DNA of 29,073 nucleotides from UMGS1251 sp036666555 (GCA_036666555.1 JAVWVS010000028.1:1-29073); one strand, 5' to 3'; positions 7,287 through 16,821 are shown, counted from the first letter of the stretch. Made by a program: numbers and translations. Notes: generated by a model not told the origin, from the letters alone.

Positions 7287-8072
7287 TCAATTCCGAAGGG
7301 ATTCTATCTGTTCTTGAATTTTTGTGTTTTTATTGAATATCATTTCCGAATCTTTTTTAATCTTTCCTAATGCCTCTTGGTTGCTTTTCAATTGACCTTC
7401 TGCTTTTTCTATGGTACTTTTGTTTTCCTGAAGCTGATCTTCTGTCAGATACTCCATTTGATTCAATTCTTTCATTTTAACTTCTAGTTTCTTATTTTGT
7501 TTTTGCAAGTGAGCACTGGTTTTCGTATATTCCTTTTGTATAGATTGGTTATATGTGATTTGGTCTTGCAACCTTCCTATTAGATATTCTGTCGGCGTTT
7601 TTCTGGGCAATGATTTTACCCTGTGAATCTTATCTTTATTCGTATATAGCTTCAATGGTTCTTCCTTCCCGCTTTGAATTCGTAAAGAGACTTCTCGCCA
7701 ACTTTCTTTTACCTCTGTGATTCTCAAAATGACAAATTTTGAATCATGTGCAACTACTTTCATCGGTAATATTCCATCTTTTCGTTCCATTGCCTCATAT
7801 TTAAAATGTTTATCGAGAACATCACTATTATCCATTTCAATAGTAACTTCCATGGTATCTCCTGATTTTGCATAATCCCATCTGGTTAAATACATCTCAT
7901 AGGTATCCAGTTTTTGTTTTTCATAAAATGATGTCGCTTTTATTAAATCACTGGGAGCCGGAAACCATAACTTCGATGTTAAAAAGATTGCATATCCGAA
8001 AACAGTAAAAGCAGTAAATGCAACCAGGAAAAAACTTTTACTTTTATGGATGGCCTTCTTTCTATTTTTCAT
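7287..8072 (-). CDS. Membrane-anchored coiled-coil protein, 261 aa
   Basis: Starts MKNRKKAIHKSKSFFLVAFT with GAGGAG upstream inside the previous gene (11-nt overlap, coupled). A basic N-terminus is followed by one membrane span (about 13-33). Residues about 45-150 form a predicted beta-rich extracellular domain, and residues about 165-258 are a long Lys/Glu/Gln-rich coiled coil (LQKQNKKLEVKMKELNQ, QLKSNQEALGKIKKD). The topology fits a structural subunit spanning from membrane to cell wall. No enzyme motif and no recognised family; placement inside the T4SS operon is the only functional clue. Confidence 0.7.
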   Translation of the reverse strand: MKNRKKAIHKSKSFFLVAFTAFTVFGYAIFLTSKLWFPAPSDLIKATSFYEKQKLDTYEMYLTRWDYAKSGDTMEVTIEMDNSDVLDKHFKYEAMERKDGILPMKVVAHDSKFVILRITEVKESWREVSLRIQSGKEEPLKLYTNKDKIHRVKSLPRKTPTEYLIGRLQDQITYNQSIQKEYTKTSAHLQKQNKKLEVKMKELNQMEYLTEDQLQENKSTIEKAEGQLKSNQEALGKIKKDSEMIFNKNTKIQEQIESLRN

Positions 8073-8340
8073 GATTGACTCCTCTATTATTTAGCATATC
8101 CTCATATAACTGTATTGGAATGAATTGCTCTGTCATATAGAGCATCCTGATTTTTTGTACTCTTACTTTGTCAATATCTGCAATCATATCCTCTGTCACT
8201 GGTTGTATTGCCAATACTAATTCTGCATCCTCTAATTTCGTACACAGCTCAATATTTCCACCATAAATTTGTTTTGCCGCATCTTGATATTTTCCTTTTG
8301 TATTTTTTTCAGCGCAAATATAGATTTTTTTCACCTTCAT
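8062..8340 (-). CDS. Hypothetical protein, 92 aa
   Basis: Starts MKVKKIYICAEKNTKGKYQD with AAAGGAGG 9 nt upstream. It is soluble and probably an alpha/beta fold: YICAEK, then ELVLAIQPVTEDM, like a small Rossmann-type fragment similar to nucleoside 2-deoxyribosyltransferase-like or TIR-like beta strands. That likeness is weak and is not offered as a function. Overlaps the next gene by 11 nt. Unknown role in the transfer operon. Confidence 0.65.
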   Translation of the reverse strand: MKVKKIYICAEKNTKGKYQDAAKQIYGGNIELCTKLEDAELVLAIQPVTEDMIADIDKVRVQKIRMLYMTEQFIPIQLYEDMLNNRGVNHEK

Positions 8341-8354
8341 TTATATTGCCTCCT

Positions 8355-8843
8355 TTACTGTGGCTGGTAATATTCCCATACCTTTGTTTTTTGTCGATAA
8401 GTTGCTTTGATATAACATTCTGTACTTGCTGCCACAACAAATACTAGAGATATTTCCTTTTCTTTGACATTCAACTGCACATTTTCATCCATAACTGCTT
8501 TTGTATATTGGTAATATCCCTGTGTATATAGATATTGTTGCAACGAAGTTACCAGCGTGTCCACATCATTGTCTATAAACGGAAGTACTGCCTCTTCCAT
8601 GCCCACCAGCTGAAAGTTTTTATTGATGATGTAATCAGCATCTATGGTTGTATCCACTAGATCCTCTTGTTTTTCTTTGACCACTGTTTTAGATGCTCCT
8701 GCTTGATCTCTGTTTTTCTCAATTGCTAGCTTCTTTGTCTCTGCATTGCTATTTCTTTTTTCTTTTATAGAAGAAAACGATATGACAGCGATTCCAATCG
8801 CAACCATTAGTATTACTCCTCCAATCATCTTTTGATATCTCAT
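8355..8843 (-). CDS. Single-pass membrane protein, 162 aa (possible T4SS bridge subunit)
   Basis: The real start is MRYQKMIGGVILMVAIGIAV at 8843, two bases after the hydrolase stop, with GGGAGG inside the hydrolase gene as ribosome binding site. The in-frame extension upstream is a shadow of the hydrolase. One membrane span (about 7-25), a charged linker (about 28-65) and a C-terminal extracytoplasmic domain (about 75-162) of mixed alpha/beta character. Size and topology are like VirB8-type subunits with an NTF2-like domain, but no signature is seen, so this is only a suggestion. Confidence 0.65.
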   Translation of the reverse strand: MRYQKMIGGVILMVAIGIAVISFSSIKEKRNSNAETKKLAIEKNRDQAGASKTVVKEKQEDLVDTTIDADYIINKNFQLVGMEEAVLPFIDNDVDTLVTSLQQYLYTQGYYQYTKAVMDENVQLNVKEKEISLVFVVAASTECYIKATYRQKTKVWEYYQPQ

Positions 8844-8845
8844 AT

Positions 8846-9856
8846 CTAACCTCCCAGTCTCCCAAATGATACTGTTTCCGTCCTCCAGATTGCTCCATAT
8901 TTTACTACATCTCCTGTCTGTGGCGCATGGATCATTTGTCCATTCCCTGCATAGATACCAATGTGATGTGTATTTCCACCACTGGTAAAAAAGACTAGAT
9001 CCCCCGGTTGTGCTTCGACTTCTGTAATCGGTGTTGCAATAGCTCGATATCCGGCCGCTGTAGTTCTCCCACCAGTATATCTCCCAGTTTCTTGATATAC
9101 ATAATACACAAGTCCAGAACAATCAAATGTATTTGGCCCAGTCGCTCCCCATACATACGCTTTCCCAAGATGTTTTTCCGCTTCGGCTATAATCACACTT
9201 CCACTGGCATTTCCCCCTCCCGCTCCATTTGTGCCTTTATACAAATTATAGTAATAATTTGCGTATGGAATCCGGACACGTAATAAAGCTGAGGTCGTCT
9301 CATTTACTGCACACCGTTCCCATCCGTGGCAGAAGATAGTGGTTGCCTCTTCAATTGTTGTTGCTGACATAAATCCTGTATAAGGATATGTGCTTACAAT
9401 CCACTGAAAATTTGCCTGGCTACCACGGTCTGCTTCTGGGCTAAACTCTAGCCAAAAGAATTCTAGTTGTGTTTGGATATCCGATATGGGTTTTCCGCTC
9501 ACTTGCGCATAGGACGTAAGTTGCACTCTTCGACCAAATGACCATTGGCATAAGCCATACCCTATTCCATTTCCAGCTTCTACCAAAGACGGTTCAAAAC
9601 CGGATTCTTGTTGAATGTTTCCCATGATGGATGCAACTTGAATATCATTTAATCCTTTGGACTTTAAAAACCCCCACACTTGGCCTTGTATAGTTCCATC
9701 GTTCCATGATATACCATGATTTTGATTTTGATATTCTTTTCCCAGTACTCCCATTTGTAATTGATGGACATAAAGTGCAATCCCAATAAGCAATATCATT
9801 CCAATGCAAGCAGTTATGATCAGTGATACTACCATCTTTTGTAATATTTTTTTCAT
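8846..9856 (-). CDS. Bifunctional cell wall hydrolase: tail-type lysozyme + NlpC/P60, 336 aa
   Basis: An N-terminal signal anchor (about 10-31, VVSLIITACIGMILLIGIAL) is followed by a lysozyme-like domain (about 55-205) of the phage-tail lysozyme type, with the likely catalytic Glu84 in NIQQESGFEPS and a GYGLCQWSFGRR motif. A Gly-rich linker (209-218) leads to an NlpC/P60 peptidase (219-336) with Cys246 (NTFDCSGLVYYVY), His298 (THHIGIYAGNG) and His310 as catalytic or supporting residues. This is the CwlT-like VirB1 functional class of Gram-positive T4SSs: it cuts glycan strands and stem peptides so the channel can cross the wall. Placed directly after VirB4 (5-bp gap). Confidence 0.9.
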   Translation of the reverse strand: MKKILQKMVVSLIITACIGMILLIGIALYVHQLQMGVLGKEYQNQNHGISWNDGTIQGQVWGFLKSKGLNDIQVASIMGNIQQESGFEPSLVEAGNGIGYGLCQWSFGRRVQLTSYAQVSGKPISDIQTQLEFFWLEFSPEADRGSQANFQWIVSTYPYTGFMSATTIEEATTIFCHGWERCAVNETTSALLRVRIPYANYYYNLYKGTNGAGGGNASGSVIIAEAEKHLGKAYVWGATGPNTFDCSGLVYYVYQETGRYTGGRTTAAGYRAIATPITEVEAQPGDLVFFTSGGNTHHIGIYAGNGQMIHAPQTGDVVKYGAIWRTETVSFGRLGG

Positions 9857-9861
9857 GTCGT

Positions 9862-11772
9862 TTATGCACCGCCCTCAAATAAGCGATCATCCTCTTTTGA
9901 CAAATATACTTTAAATTCAATGTTTTGTTCCCCAGAAATGCATAGTATCGTTTCTCCCCTTTGTAGTTGAGGAATTCTGTTTCGCTGTGCATACGTCAAT
10001 GCATTATTAAATATCCTGTCCAGGATTGGAATAACATTGGAATCCTGATGAAAAATAAATTTGTATTGAGCCAATTCGAAGATCGTTTTCAGTGTATCAA
10101 TGCCCACATCCGTACTCCCTTCCGGAACATAGTCTCGAATGGACTGACTTGCTAGCCAAATACCAACGAAAAATTTAGGACCTTCTCGGAAATAGATACT
10201 AAGCAGTTCCAATGCAAATATTTTTTTTGCATTGACCCACCGATGGCTTTCATCAATGAGGATCATAAAGTGAACAACTTCTTCCAATGCAATCTCGCCA
10301 CTTTCCCACTTCTTTTTCATGATGGTGCCATTGGTTACCGCATTGTCCCAACAAATGGATAAGATGTTAAAGAGCTGTAAATCAAAAATTTCGCTATCCA
10401 GTTCCTTCAGTTTGGATAAATTGTATGTGACAATTTGTACATCACCCATGTTATCAAGAGAGGTATGTCCGTTAAATATAAATCCATAAGTATTCACAAG
10501 CTTATATATTTGACTCCGAATATTTTTCAAGTGTAGTAACTCGTTCTCTGCTAATTTTTGTTCCATTGTAGTATAGATGCCATGAATCAACGCATTCATT
10601 TTTTTCTCCACAATCTCCAACATATCTGAAAAGATAGGATATCGGTTTGCCGGCAAGCCGGTTAATTGTTTTTTATTTTGATTTTCTCTGTCCGGATATA
10701 AGGAGAAGTCAAGATACAACGCTTCCACAACCTCATAAAATACATCAATTTCTTCTTTCGCCACATCAGGGTTTAAAAACTTGTATGAATTTTTCAATTT
10801 TGTCCAATGCCTAGAAAAGCTAATATCATCATTTTCTCCTGCTTTAAAGATTTCCAGAAGATTTACAATTCCATCGGTTCCATCCATATTAAGAACTCGG
10901 CCACCCAGATTATTTGTCAAAGCGGTAAATTCACCTGTGATATCAAAGGTTCTTGTGAAATCTCCCCGAATTGCCCTTGCTTTTAATCGCTTTTTTAAAA
11001 GTGTTGACTTTCCAAAACGCATATTTCCCACAATGGCTGCAGAATAATTTACCCGGCTATCCGATCGGTAAAATTCATCATAGATGATGTTCCCTCCACA
11101 GCTTGTGACTCCCAAAAAGTCTCCAAAGGGATCTTCTAAGCTACAAAAATGAAATGGGTTCCCCGCCGCCAGCAAATTGGCCGGAAGTGGTATACCATGA
11201 ATCTGGTGTGGAAATTCTTGCATTTTGGTTTCCGGAAGATACATGGCTTTCCATTCTGTTTCTGTTTCATTTAAAAAGACCGCTCCTCGGTAGGTATTGG
11301 ATTCCACTTCTTTGATAATGCGTTCCATTGCATCTTCTAATTTGTTCCATGTTTTAGCTGCTACATAAATTCTAATCTGTGCTGATTTTATGACTTCTCC
11401 CATACTTTCTATTTCGTCATAAAGTTTCTGCATTTCCTTTTGCCGGCGTTCTGCATTGTAGAAATCTTTAAAATCATTGGCTAGTTTTTTTCTGGAGTCT
11501 TGTTCTTCAATGGATTTATTCAAGTTCTTCTTGACATCCGAAAGATCCTCTGTATGTACACTAATTGCCACAATCGTATTATCATGATTACAAAGCTTGG
11601 TAAGCCAGTAATCATTTAAAGAGGGTGGGAATTCCCAAATATGAATGCAACACTCATATCCAGATCCTGTACGACTATATTCTTCACAATGTTTGATTCC
11701 CCCGGCTGGACTGATTCTCTTTAACAACTCCATATCATAGCTTTTCTCTTTTTGCTGTTTTTGTTTTTTCAT
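9862..11772 (-). CDS. virB4: VirB4-like T4SS ATPase, catalytic part, 636 aa
   Basis: Starts MKKQKQQKEKSYDMELLKRI with AAAAAGGGGAAG upstream. Walker A GNMRFGKST at 249-257 and Walker B ILIDESHRWV (Asp507, Glu508) place it in the VirB4/TraE/DUF87 ATPase group. The sequence before the P-loop matches the middle region of VirB4 proteins (YRGAVFLNETETEWKAMYLP, NPFHFCSLEDPFGDFLGVTS). It supplies energy for channel assembly and substrate transfer at the cytoplasmic membrane. VirB4 proteins of this class usually have about 800 residues. Here the N-terminal part is a separate upstream gene, and 179+636 makes 815. No membrane span. Confidence 0.9.
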   Translation of the reverse strand: MKKQKQQKEKSYDMELLKRISPAGGIKHCEEYSRTGSGYECCIHIWEFPPSLNDYWLTKLCNHDNTIVAISVHTEDLSDVKKNLNKSIEEQDSRKKLANDFKDFYNAERRQKEMQKLYDEIESMGEVIKSAQIRIYVAAKTWNKLEDAMERIIKEVESNTYRGAVFLNETETEWKAMYLPETKMQEFPHQIHGIPLPANLLAAGNPFHFCSLEDPFGDFLGVTSCGGNIIYDEFYRSDSRVNYSAAIVGNMRFGKSTLLKKRLKARAIRGDFTRTFDITGEFTALTNNLGGRVLNMDGTDGIVNLLEIFKAGENDDISFSRHWTKLKNSYKFLNPDVAKEEIDVFYEVVEALYLDFSLYPDRENQNKKQLTGLPANRYPIFSDMLEIVEKKMNALIHGIYTTMEQKLAENELLHLKNIRSQIYKLVNTYGFIFNGHTSLDNMGDVQIVTYNLSKLKELDSEIFDLQLFNILSICWDNAVTNGTIMKKKWESGEIALEEVVHFMILIDESHRWVNAKKIFALELLSIYFREGPKFFVGIWLASQSIRDYVPEGSTDVGIDTLKTIFELAQYKFIFHQDSNVIPILDRIFNNALTYAQRNRIPQLQRGETILCISGEQNIEFKVYLSKEDDRLFEGGA

Positions 11773-11788
11773 TTCATGCTTCCCCTTT

Positions 11789-12328
11789 TTAAAATATCAA
11801 TGAATTTTTATTATTCAATTTAAAAAGCACCTGGAGTTTCTTTTCTTTGGTAAGTTCTCGAATCAATCCATATCTGCCAATTTCCAATGTACTTTGTAAC
11901 GCATCGATACCTTCTTTTCGCTCCTCTGGTTTTGAAAAAAAGACCTGCAAATAAAATTCTCTGGAAGTGGTGTTTTTCTCACGGAACACCAACTCATTCA
12001 AGCTGTTTTTTAACATCGGTACAAATACCGGATTTCTATTGGTCTCCATTTTTTTTTGCCAGAATTCTTGCTGTTTTTGTGTATTGCAAGGATATTTCAT
12101 GGTCAGTATTTGAATATCCATTCCATAAGTTTTGTGGAATTTAGCCCATTTAAAACAATCCATTTCTATGTCGTCAACATTCGAGCTCACTAAATCCTTT
12201 GAATTAATCTGATACAGATTCATAAGACTTCCATCGTTGTAAACAAAGCAATCCAACTCATGGTCGTACCTTTCGATGGGAAGAAGTTCTACGATGTTTT
12301 TGTCCTCTTTCTTTTTTTGTCGAATCAT
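11789..12328 (-). CDS. VirB4 N-terminal-domain protein encoded separately, 179 aa
   Basis: The start MIRQKKKEDKNIVELLPIER is fixed by AAAGGAGGTCACTAGAA upstream. The product resembles the N-terminal domain of VirB4/TraE-type ATPases (a YNDGSLMNLYQINSKDL opening, then FKWAKFHKTYGMDIQIL and REFYLQVFFSKPEERKEG). It ends in LNNKNSLIF followed by a stop, then a 16-bp gap with a new ribosome binding site for the ATPase part. Since both parts have proper start signals, this looks like a stable two-gene split rather than a sequencing frameshift. Its own start overlaps the end of the DUF5592 gene by 71 nt. Confidence 0.75.
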   Translation of the reverse strand: MIRQKKKEDKNIVELLPIERYDHELDCFVYNDGSLMNLYQINSKDLVSSNVDDIEMDCFKWAKFHKTYGMDIQILTMKYPCNTQKQQEFWQKKMETNRNPVFVPMLKNSLNELVFREKNTTSREFYLQVFFSKPEERKEGIDALQSTLEIGRYGLIRELTKEKKLQVLFKLNNKNSLIF

Positions 12329-12617
12329 TTCTAGTGACCTCCTTTCCAATAAACTTATATACCACACGTGGTCTTAAAAAAAAGAGTGCAATTGCTTGAT
12401 AGTTTCGTCGTTTAGGATTGCCCGCCGTAGGCATAATCATCCCAAGCGATACAATGATGAAAAATAATGCATAGAAAAAGCGAAAAGACTCATGTACCTT
12501 TGTTTTCGTGATCGCCCATAACGCTGCACATACGACCAAGAACATAAAATCTTGAATATACAGACTCCACAGCACTTTTGTTTCACTCTTAATTTCCTTG
12601 GTAACGATGTATTTCAT
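12258..12617 (-). CDS. DUF5592-like / VirB3-like membrane protein, 119 aa
   Basis: Starts MKYIVTKEIKSETKVLWSLY with AGGAAGGAG upstream. Two membrane spans at about 20-36 and 47-63 are followed by NPKRRNYQAIALFFLRPRVVYKFI. This pattern (a small two-span protein directly before VirB4, with a conserved NP-R-N segment) is that of PrgI/DUF5592/TcpE-type VirB3 equivalents in Firmicutes conjugation systems. The very basic tail (about 90-119) is encoded by DNA that also encodes the start of the next gene in another frame (71-nt overlap). Confidence 0.75.
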   Translation of the reverse strand: MKYIVTKEIKSETKVLWSLYIQDFMFLVVCAALWAITKTKVHESFRFFYALFFIIVSLGMIMPTAGNPKRRNYQAIALFFLRPRVVYKFIGKEVTRNDSTKKERGQKHRRTSSHRKVRP

Positions 12618-12628
12618 GTTGCTCCTTC

Positions 12629-14524
12629 CTAGCGATCCTTTTTCGTCATATTCTCTCTTGTACTAGGTGTTTTCCTCTGCTCTTTGACGTTTGTATTCGC
12701 TGAGTCGCTGTTCTGTCTTGTAGATGGGTATCCATCCATATGGTTTTGTTTGTTACTCGTATTTTCTACCGGCTTTTGAAACATCTCTGTTGCATTTTCT
12801 GTCATTTTAGTTGACTCTTGATATCCTGATTCTCTTGGAGTGTAGTTATTCTCACTTTTTAAATCTTCCCTTTGGTAGCCGTCCGGTCTTTCTAATGCTT
12901 CTCTCATTTGTTCCATATTTTGGTCTACACTGTTATAAGGATTTTGCATTTCGTTTGCAGTGTTGTTTCCTTGTGTAATAGCTCCATCTTCCACATCCAT
13001 ATTGGAATGCCCTTGCTCCTCTTTTGTCTCTTCAAATTGGCCCCAATCTTCACCATTGCCTTTTTCAAAGTTTCCATTCATACCCTCTTGCCCATACTGC
13101 TGATTTTGCTCTGACAAATTTTCTTGCGTATGTAAACTATCTTCTTGCTGGTTACAATTAGCTTGTTGGGGAGCATTCCCATCTTGATGGTTCATTTGAT
13201 TCCCTTGCTGATTGCGGTTTTCTTGATTGGCCTGGGTTTGGTTACTGACATCTTCGTTCATCGCATTCATTTGATGACTTTCACCTGCCACTTCACCTTT
13301 TGTTTGATTTAGATTCTGAATATTTCCATTTTGATTTTTGACACCTTGGCTAATACTATGTTGTTGGAATCCTTGCTGCACTGACCTTGCTATTTGCGTT
13401 CCGGCAATGATTTTTCCCGTCATACTGCTTAGCCCTGCATCTACCCCAGTAATTTTCTCCATAATACTCGCCCCATCGATTACACAGAAGGTAATAAATA
13501 GTACGATAATACCTCGTACTAATCCATTCATCTCCTGTGTTCCAAGGTAGGAACAAAACAATGTGAAAGAGCGAATGGTAACAGCAGTAAGACACAAAGC
13601 ATAATACCCGTCCCGGATACTCACTAATATTTTTACAACTTTTTGATTACTGCTCATATCTGTTGCCATTAAAAAAACCATAATTCTACTAACAAACAAT
13701 TCGTATATGATTCTCGTATTTTTATACGCCAGGCAAAAAAACACTAAGATCAGAGATAAAATAGATAGATAGTAAGTACCAAATCGAAACTGGTAACGAT
13801 AGTAAAATTCATTACCCAAATCCGTATCATCCTGACTATTCCACCCCCACCCATTACTTACCTCTTTCACGGTAGTATTATCGCCTTTTTGATATAAGAT
13901 GCGTTGTTTTAAGATTGCTTTTGCTTCTGCTGTCGTAATCTGATCACTATCATAATTAATCACTTCATTGATGTTAATACAACTGATGTCCGTGTTGTTG
14001 ATGCTGTCATACTGCACCACTTGTTCCGGTGTCATATTTGCCAATCCATCTATTTGGTCGATGTAAATCAAATCATATAAATTTGCATTGACTAAAACAT
14101 TACTATCTGTTTCCTCTTCGGTATTTACAACTGCATCTTTAAATGTGACTGTCCAATGGTTGAGCGTATTAAATAAAAAATTAGAGGATGTCATGACTAA
14201 TGCAAATATAAGTACACTGGAAAAAATTGTAGTTTTTTTATATTTCCCCAATATCAGCATAAAACCAAATATGACAAGGGATAAAAATACAAAAGCAGTG
14301 ACTAATGGTCGGAATTCATCGATAAAATTGTCAAGGTTTGTCCAACTTGTAATATCTACCATCCCGAATGTATAATCATACAGCGTGGTACCGGCATCTA
14401 ATGCCATACGCAACAATTTCACCAACCACCAACCAACGGTCCGAAACGCACTGTTCAGAAAATCATTCGTAATAAAAAATTCCTTGTTTGTTAGTAAAAA
14501 ATCCGTAATTGCTTCCGTTGTCAT
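12629..14524 (-). CDS. VirB6-like polytopic membrane protein with Gln/Asn-rich tail, 631 aa
   Basis: Starts MTTEAITDFLLTNKEFFITN with GGGAAGGAATC upstream. Hydrophobic spans lie near 30-45, 72-93, 99-118, 255-275, 285-300, 310-335 and 345-365, with an extracytoplasmic loop at about 125-245. Residues about 380-631 form a hydrophilic, disordered tail extremely rich in Gln, Asn, Glu and Met (NQQGNQMNHQDGNAPQQANC). The membrane half fits the TrbL/VirB6/TcpH class of channel proteins that sit next to VirB3 and VirB4. The low-complexity tail probably points into the cytoplasm or along the channel and varies between elements. Four genes of the core channel follow one another here. Confidence 0.75.
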   Translation of the reverse strand: MTTEAITDFLLTNKEFFITNDFLNSAFRTVGWWLVKLLRMALDAGTTLYDYTFGMVDITSWTNLDNFIDEFRPLVTAFVFLSLVIFGFMLILGKYKKTTIFSSVLIFALVMTSSNFLFNTLNHWTVTFKDAVVNTEEETDSNVLVNANLYDLIYIDQIDGLANMTPEQVVQYDSINNTDISCININEVINYDSDQITTAEAKAILKQRILYQKGDNTTVKEVSNGWGWNSQDDTDLGNEFYYRYQFRFGTYYLSILSLILVFFCLAYKNTRIIYELFVSRIMVFLMATDMSSNQKVVKILVSIRDGYYALCLTAVTIRSFTLFCSYLGTQEMNGLVRGIIVLFITFCVIDGASIMEKITGVDAGLSSMTGKIIAGTQIARSVQQGFQQHSISQGVKNQNGNIQNLNQTKGEVAGESHQMNAMNEDVSNQTQANQENRNQQGNQMNHQDGNAPQQANCNQQEDSLHTQENLSEQNQQYGQEGMNGNFEKGNGEDWGQFEETKEEQGHSNMDVEDGAITQGNNTANEMQNPYNSVDQNMEQMREALERPDGYQREDLKSENNYTPRESGYQESTKMTENATEMFQKPVENTSNKQNHMDGYPSTRQNSDSANTNVKEQRKTPSTRENMTKKDR

Positions 14525-14572
14525 TCCTGATTCCTTCCCATTCTAATCCTGTTTGATTAATTGCTCTTGGCA

Positions 14573-16798
14573 TTACAACATTGTCAAAATTGTTTCTTTT
14601 TCGATCTCTATCATAGTTTCATTTTGATTCACGAAATCAATGAAGTTTGCGACTGAAGTATCTTTTGTGATTCCATGTGTAATCTGATACTGCATTCCTA
14701 GTGTTTTTTTAAGTATTTTATCTATTTGATCAAAGTTGAGGTTTTTTAAAAGTGTAAGCTTTATGTGTTGCTGTGTCTGCATCCGGAAGCTCTTATCCAC
14801 ATCCCAAATACGATCTCTCGGTTCAATTCCTGCTCTGCTTTCTGTACAAATTTCCAAAAAGTCAATACTATTTGGATGGGCATATTCACTGCCAAAGAAT
14901 TCATAAGAATAATTTAAGTATCTACCATTTTCAATGGAATTAAAAATGGGTCTCGGTTTGATTTTCCTTCCTTGATTGTCTCTTCGTTTCATTGTGCGAT
15001 GAATGACACACTCCCCTTCTTCAAGTCCTAGTAATTTATTTGCATCTAACAGCAGTTCCTGCTGTATGGACTCGGTGAAATATTTATCCATAGACAACTT
15101 CCCGCCGGCTCTTTGCACGTCTATAATAGATTTGTTACCTAAAAACTGTGAAAACTCTTCTGCGGTTTTTTTGCTCTTTGTCTGTATGTAGATATGGTTT
15201 CCACAATTACCCTTAATGGTTTCTGCTGTTTGCTCCCCGTAAACATCTGTCAGCTGTTCATAATTTTGCAAATAAAAATCTATAGAGACATTTTGTCCCA
15301 AACCCATAGTCGTCATAGTATCCAGTAGTTCAATTGCCGGCATATTGCCTGCTTCATCTAATATGCATTTAACAAGACGATCGCATTTTCCCTTTCTATC
15401 ATCACAGGCTTTACCTAATACATAATACATTTGGCGGATAAAAATAGTAGGAATACGGTTCAAGGATTTATCATAAGATGGGGTCGCCATAAAAACAGCA
15501 ATGGGTTTCTTCCCAAACCCTAAATCCATGAAATCCAAACTGCTTTCTGCTGTCATTTGTGCTACGTTGTGTAACGTAAATACACTCATTTCACGCAACA
15601 TTTCAGAAAATACTCCGGATTTTGTTTTACCTGGTGCTACTTCCACACTTAAATATTTCAAACGTGCCCGATCATATCCTGGACGATTTTCAAAGTAGGT
15701 GTCTAACATAGTGCGTGTGCCGGTATCATTGATTGGCATTGTTACTAAATTTCCAAAGTTAATGATCATGCTGTAAAAATTAATCGTCTTCTCATTATGG
15801 CGCAGATATTCAAATGGATGTGCCACTCTATCTTCTATATCCATTTTCTTCCATTCTCGATACCGCTTCTGGTTTTCTTCTTCATCTGCTCGAAAAGCAT
15901 CTTGAATACTTGCCAAAATCATAGCCGCACATAAGTCCGAGGCTGCACTTGTAAAATAACGCATATCTCCACTTGCCTTTTCTACATTGAAATACGAAAA
16001 GGCAAAAGAGTTGATAGCCATTTCTGCTGTATCGTAATCTTTCTTACGATAAAATGAGATACTGCAAGATAATGGATTAAATCCCATGGAGAGTGCAGGA
16101 TTGGAACAATTCAGCAGGTATACCAGATAGCCCCTTTCTTCTAATTTTTTCTTGAAAACTTTATAGTGTTCCAGTTTCGGATCATTGACAAGGAGCGATG
16201 GTTGCCATTGCGCCCTTGTATAAATTTCAATGCTTGTTTTCACGAATAATTCACCCTTCCCAGATCTAGTAATCCCAAGGAAAAGATTATGTACAACCGA
16301 ATTGTCAATATACAGTTTGTTCCCGATCCGAGAAATCAGGATGCCCGGCATTCCTTCATATGGTGTTTCCAATTCCTCAATCTCTTTATATTCTTCTATA
16401 ATTTCTGCTGTCTCTACAAATCGTTCTACTCCTTTTTGTCCTACATTGAACCAATCTTCACTATATGCCGTTTTCATTTTATAAATAATTATTAAATCAA
16501 TAATTGCTACTATCAATGTAAACAAAAGGATATTTGCCCATGTAAGGATCTCTGTGTCCGGAAGGGCATATCGTAATCCCACATATTCATTGACACTGGT
16601 CAGATTTTTTAAAATGAACGGTATATCCTTGATAAAATGAATGCAGTAGTTGCTTAAAAAGAAGATTCCTACATCTACTATGGTCACTATACCTATCAAC
16701 GTATATTTATTCGATAAAAAGTGATTTAAGCGCATGGTCCGATGTTTATCTTTTATTGGTTGTATGAAGTTGTTTCTAATCGTCTTTTTATCGTTCAT
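14573..16798 (-). CDS. virD4: VirD4-type coupling protein (T4CP), 741 aa
   Basis: Starts MNDKKTIRNNFIQPIKDKHR, with AAAAGGAGACCAG upstream. Two N-terminal membrane spans (about 33-55 and 86-107) are followed by a large cytoplasmic ATPase. Walker A is GITRSGKGE at 175-183 and Walker B CILDEAGNMPAI (Asp481, Glu482). NDPKLEHYKVFKKKLEERGY after the P-loop and QNYEQLTDVYGEQTAETIKGN are typical of the TraG/VirD4 family. It would recognise the relaxase-DNA complex and feed it to the channel. Length and domain order are normal. The relaxase it should serve is not encoded in the window. Confidence 0.95.
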   Translation of the reverse strand: MNDKKTIRNNFIQPIKDKHRTMRLNHFLSNKYTLIGIVTIVDVGIFFLSNYCIHFIKDIPFILKNLTSVNEYVGLRYALPDTEILTWANILLFTLIVAIIDLIIIYKMKTAYSEDWFNVGQKGVERFVETAEIIEEYKEIEELETPYEGMPGILISRIGNKLYIDNSVVHNLFLGITRSGKGELFVKTSIEIYTRAQWQPSLLVNDPKLEHYKVFKKKLEERGYLVYLLNCSNPALSMGFNPLSCSISFYRKKDYDTAEMAINSFAFSYFNVEKASGDMRYFTSAASDLCAAMILASIQDAFRADEEENQKRYREWKKMDIEDRVAHPFEYLRHNEKTINFYSMIINFGNLVTMPINDTGTRTMLDTYFENRPGYDRARLKYLSVEVAPGKTKSGVFSEMLREMSVFTLHNVAQMTAESSLDFMDLGFGKKPIAVFMATPSYDKSLNRIPTIFIRQMYYVLGKACDDRKGKCDRLVKCILDEAGNMPAIELLDTMTTMGLGQNVSIDFYLQNYEQLTDVYGEQTAETIKGNCGNHIYIQTKSKKTAEEFSQFLGNKSIIDVQRAGGKLSMDKYFTESIQQELLLDANKLLGLEEGECVIHRTMKRRDNQGRKIKPRPIFNSIENGRYLNYSYEFFGSEYAHPNSIDFLEICTESRAGIEPRDRIWDVDKSFRMQTQQHIKLTLLKNLNFDQIDKILKKTLGMQYQITHGITKDTSVANFIDFVNQNETMIEIEKETILTML

Positions 16799-16821
16799 CT
16801 GGTCTCCTTTTGCTTTGTCAC

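Noticed and set aside
8844..9122. N-terminal extension of the 162-aa membrane protein
   Set aside because: The extension is the NlpC/P60 gene read in another frame; a good ribosome binding site supports the start at 8843.
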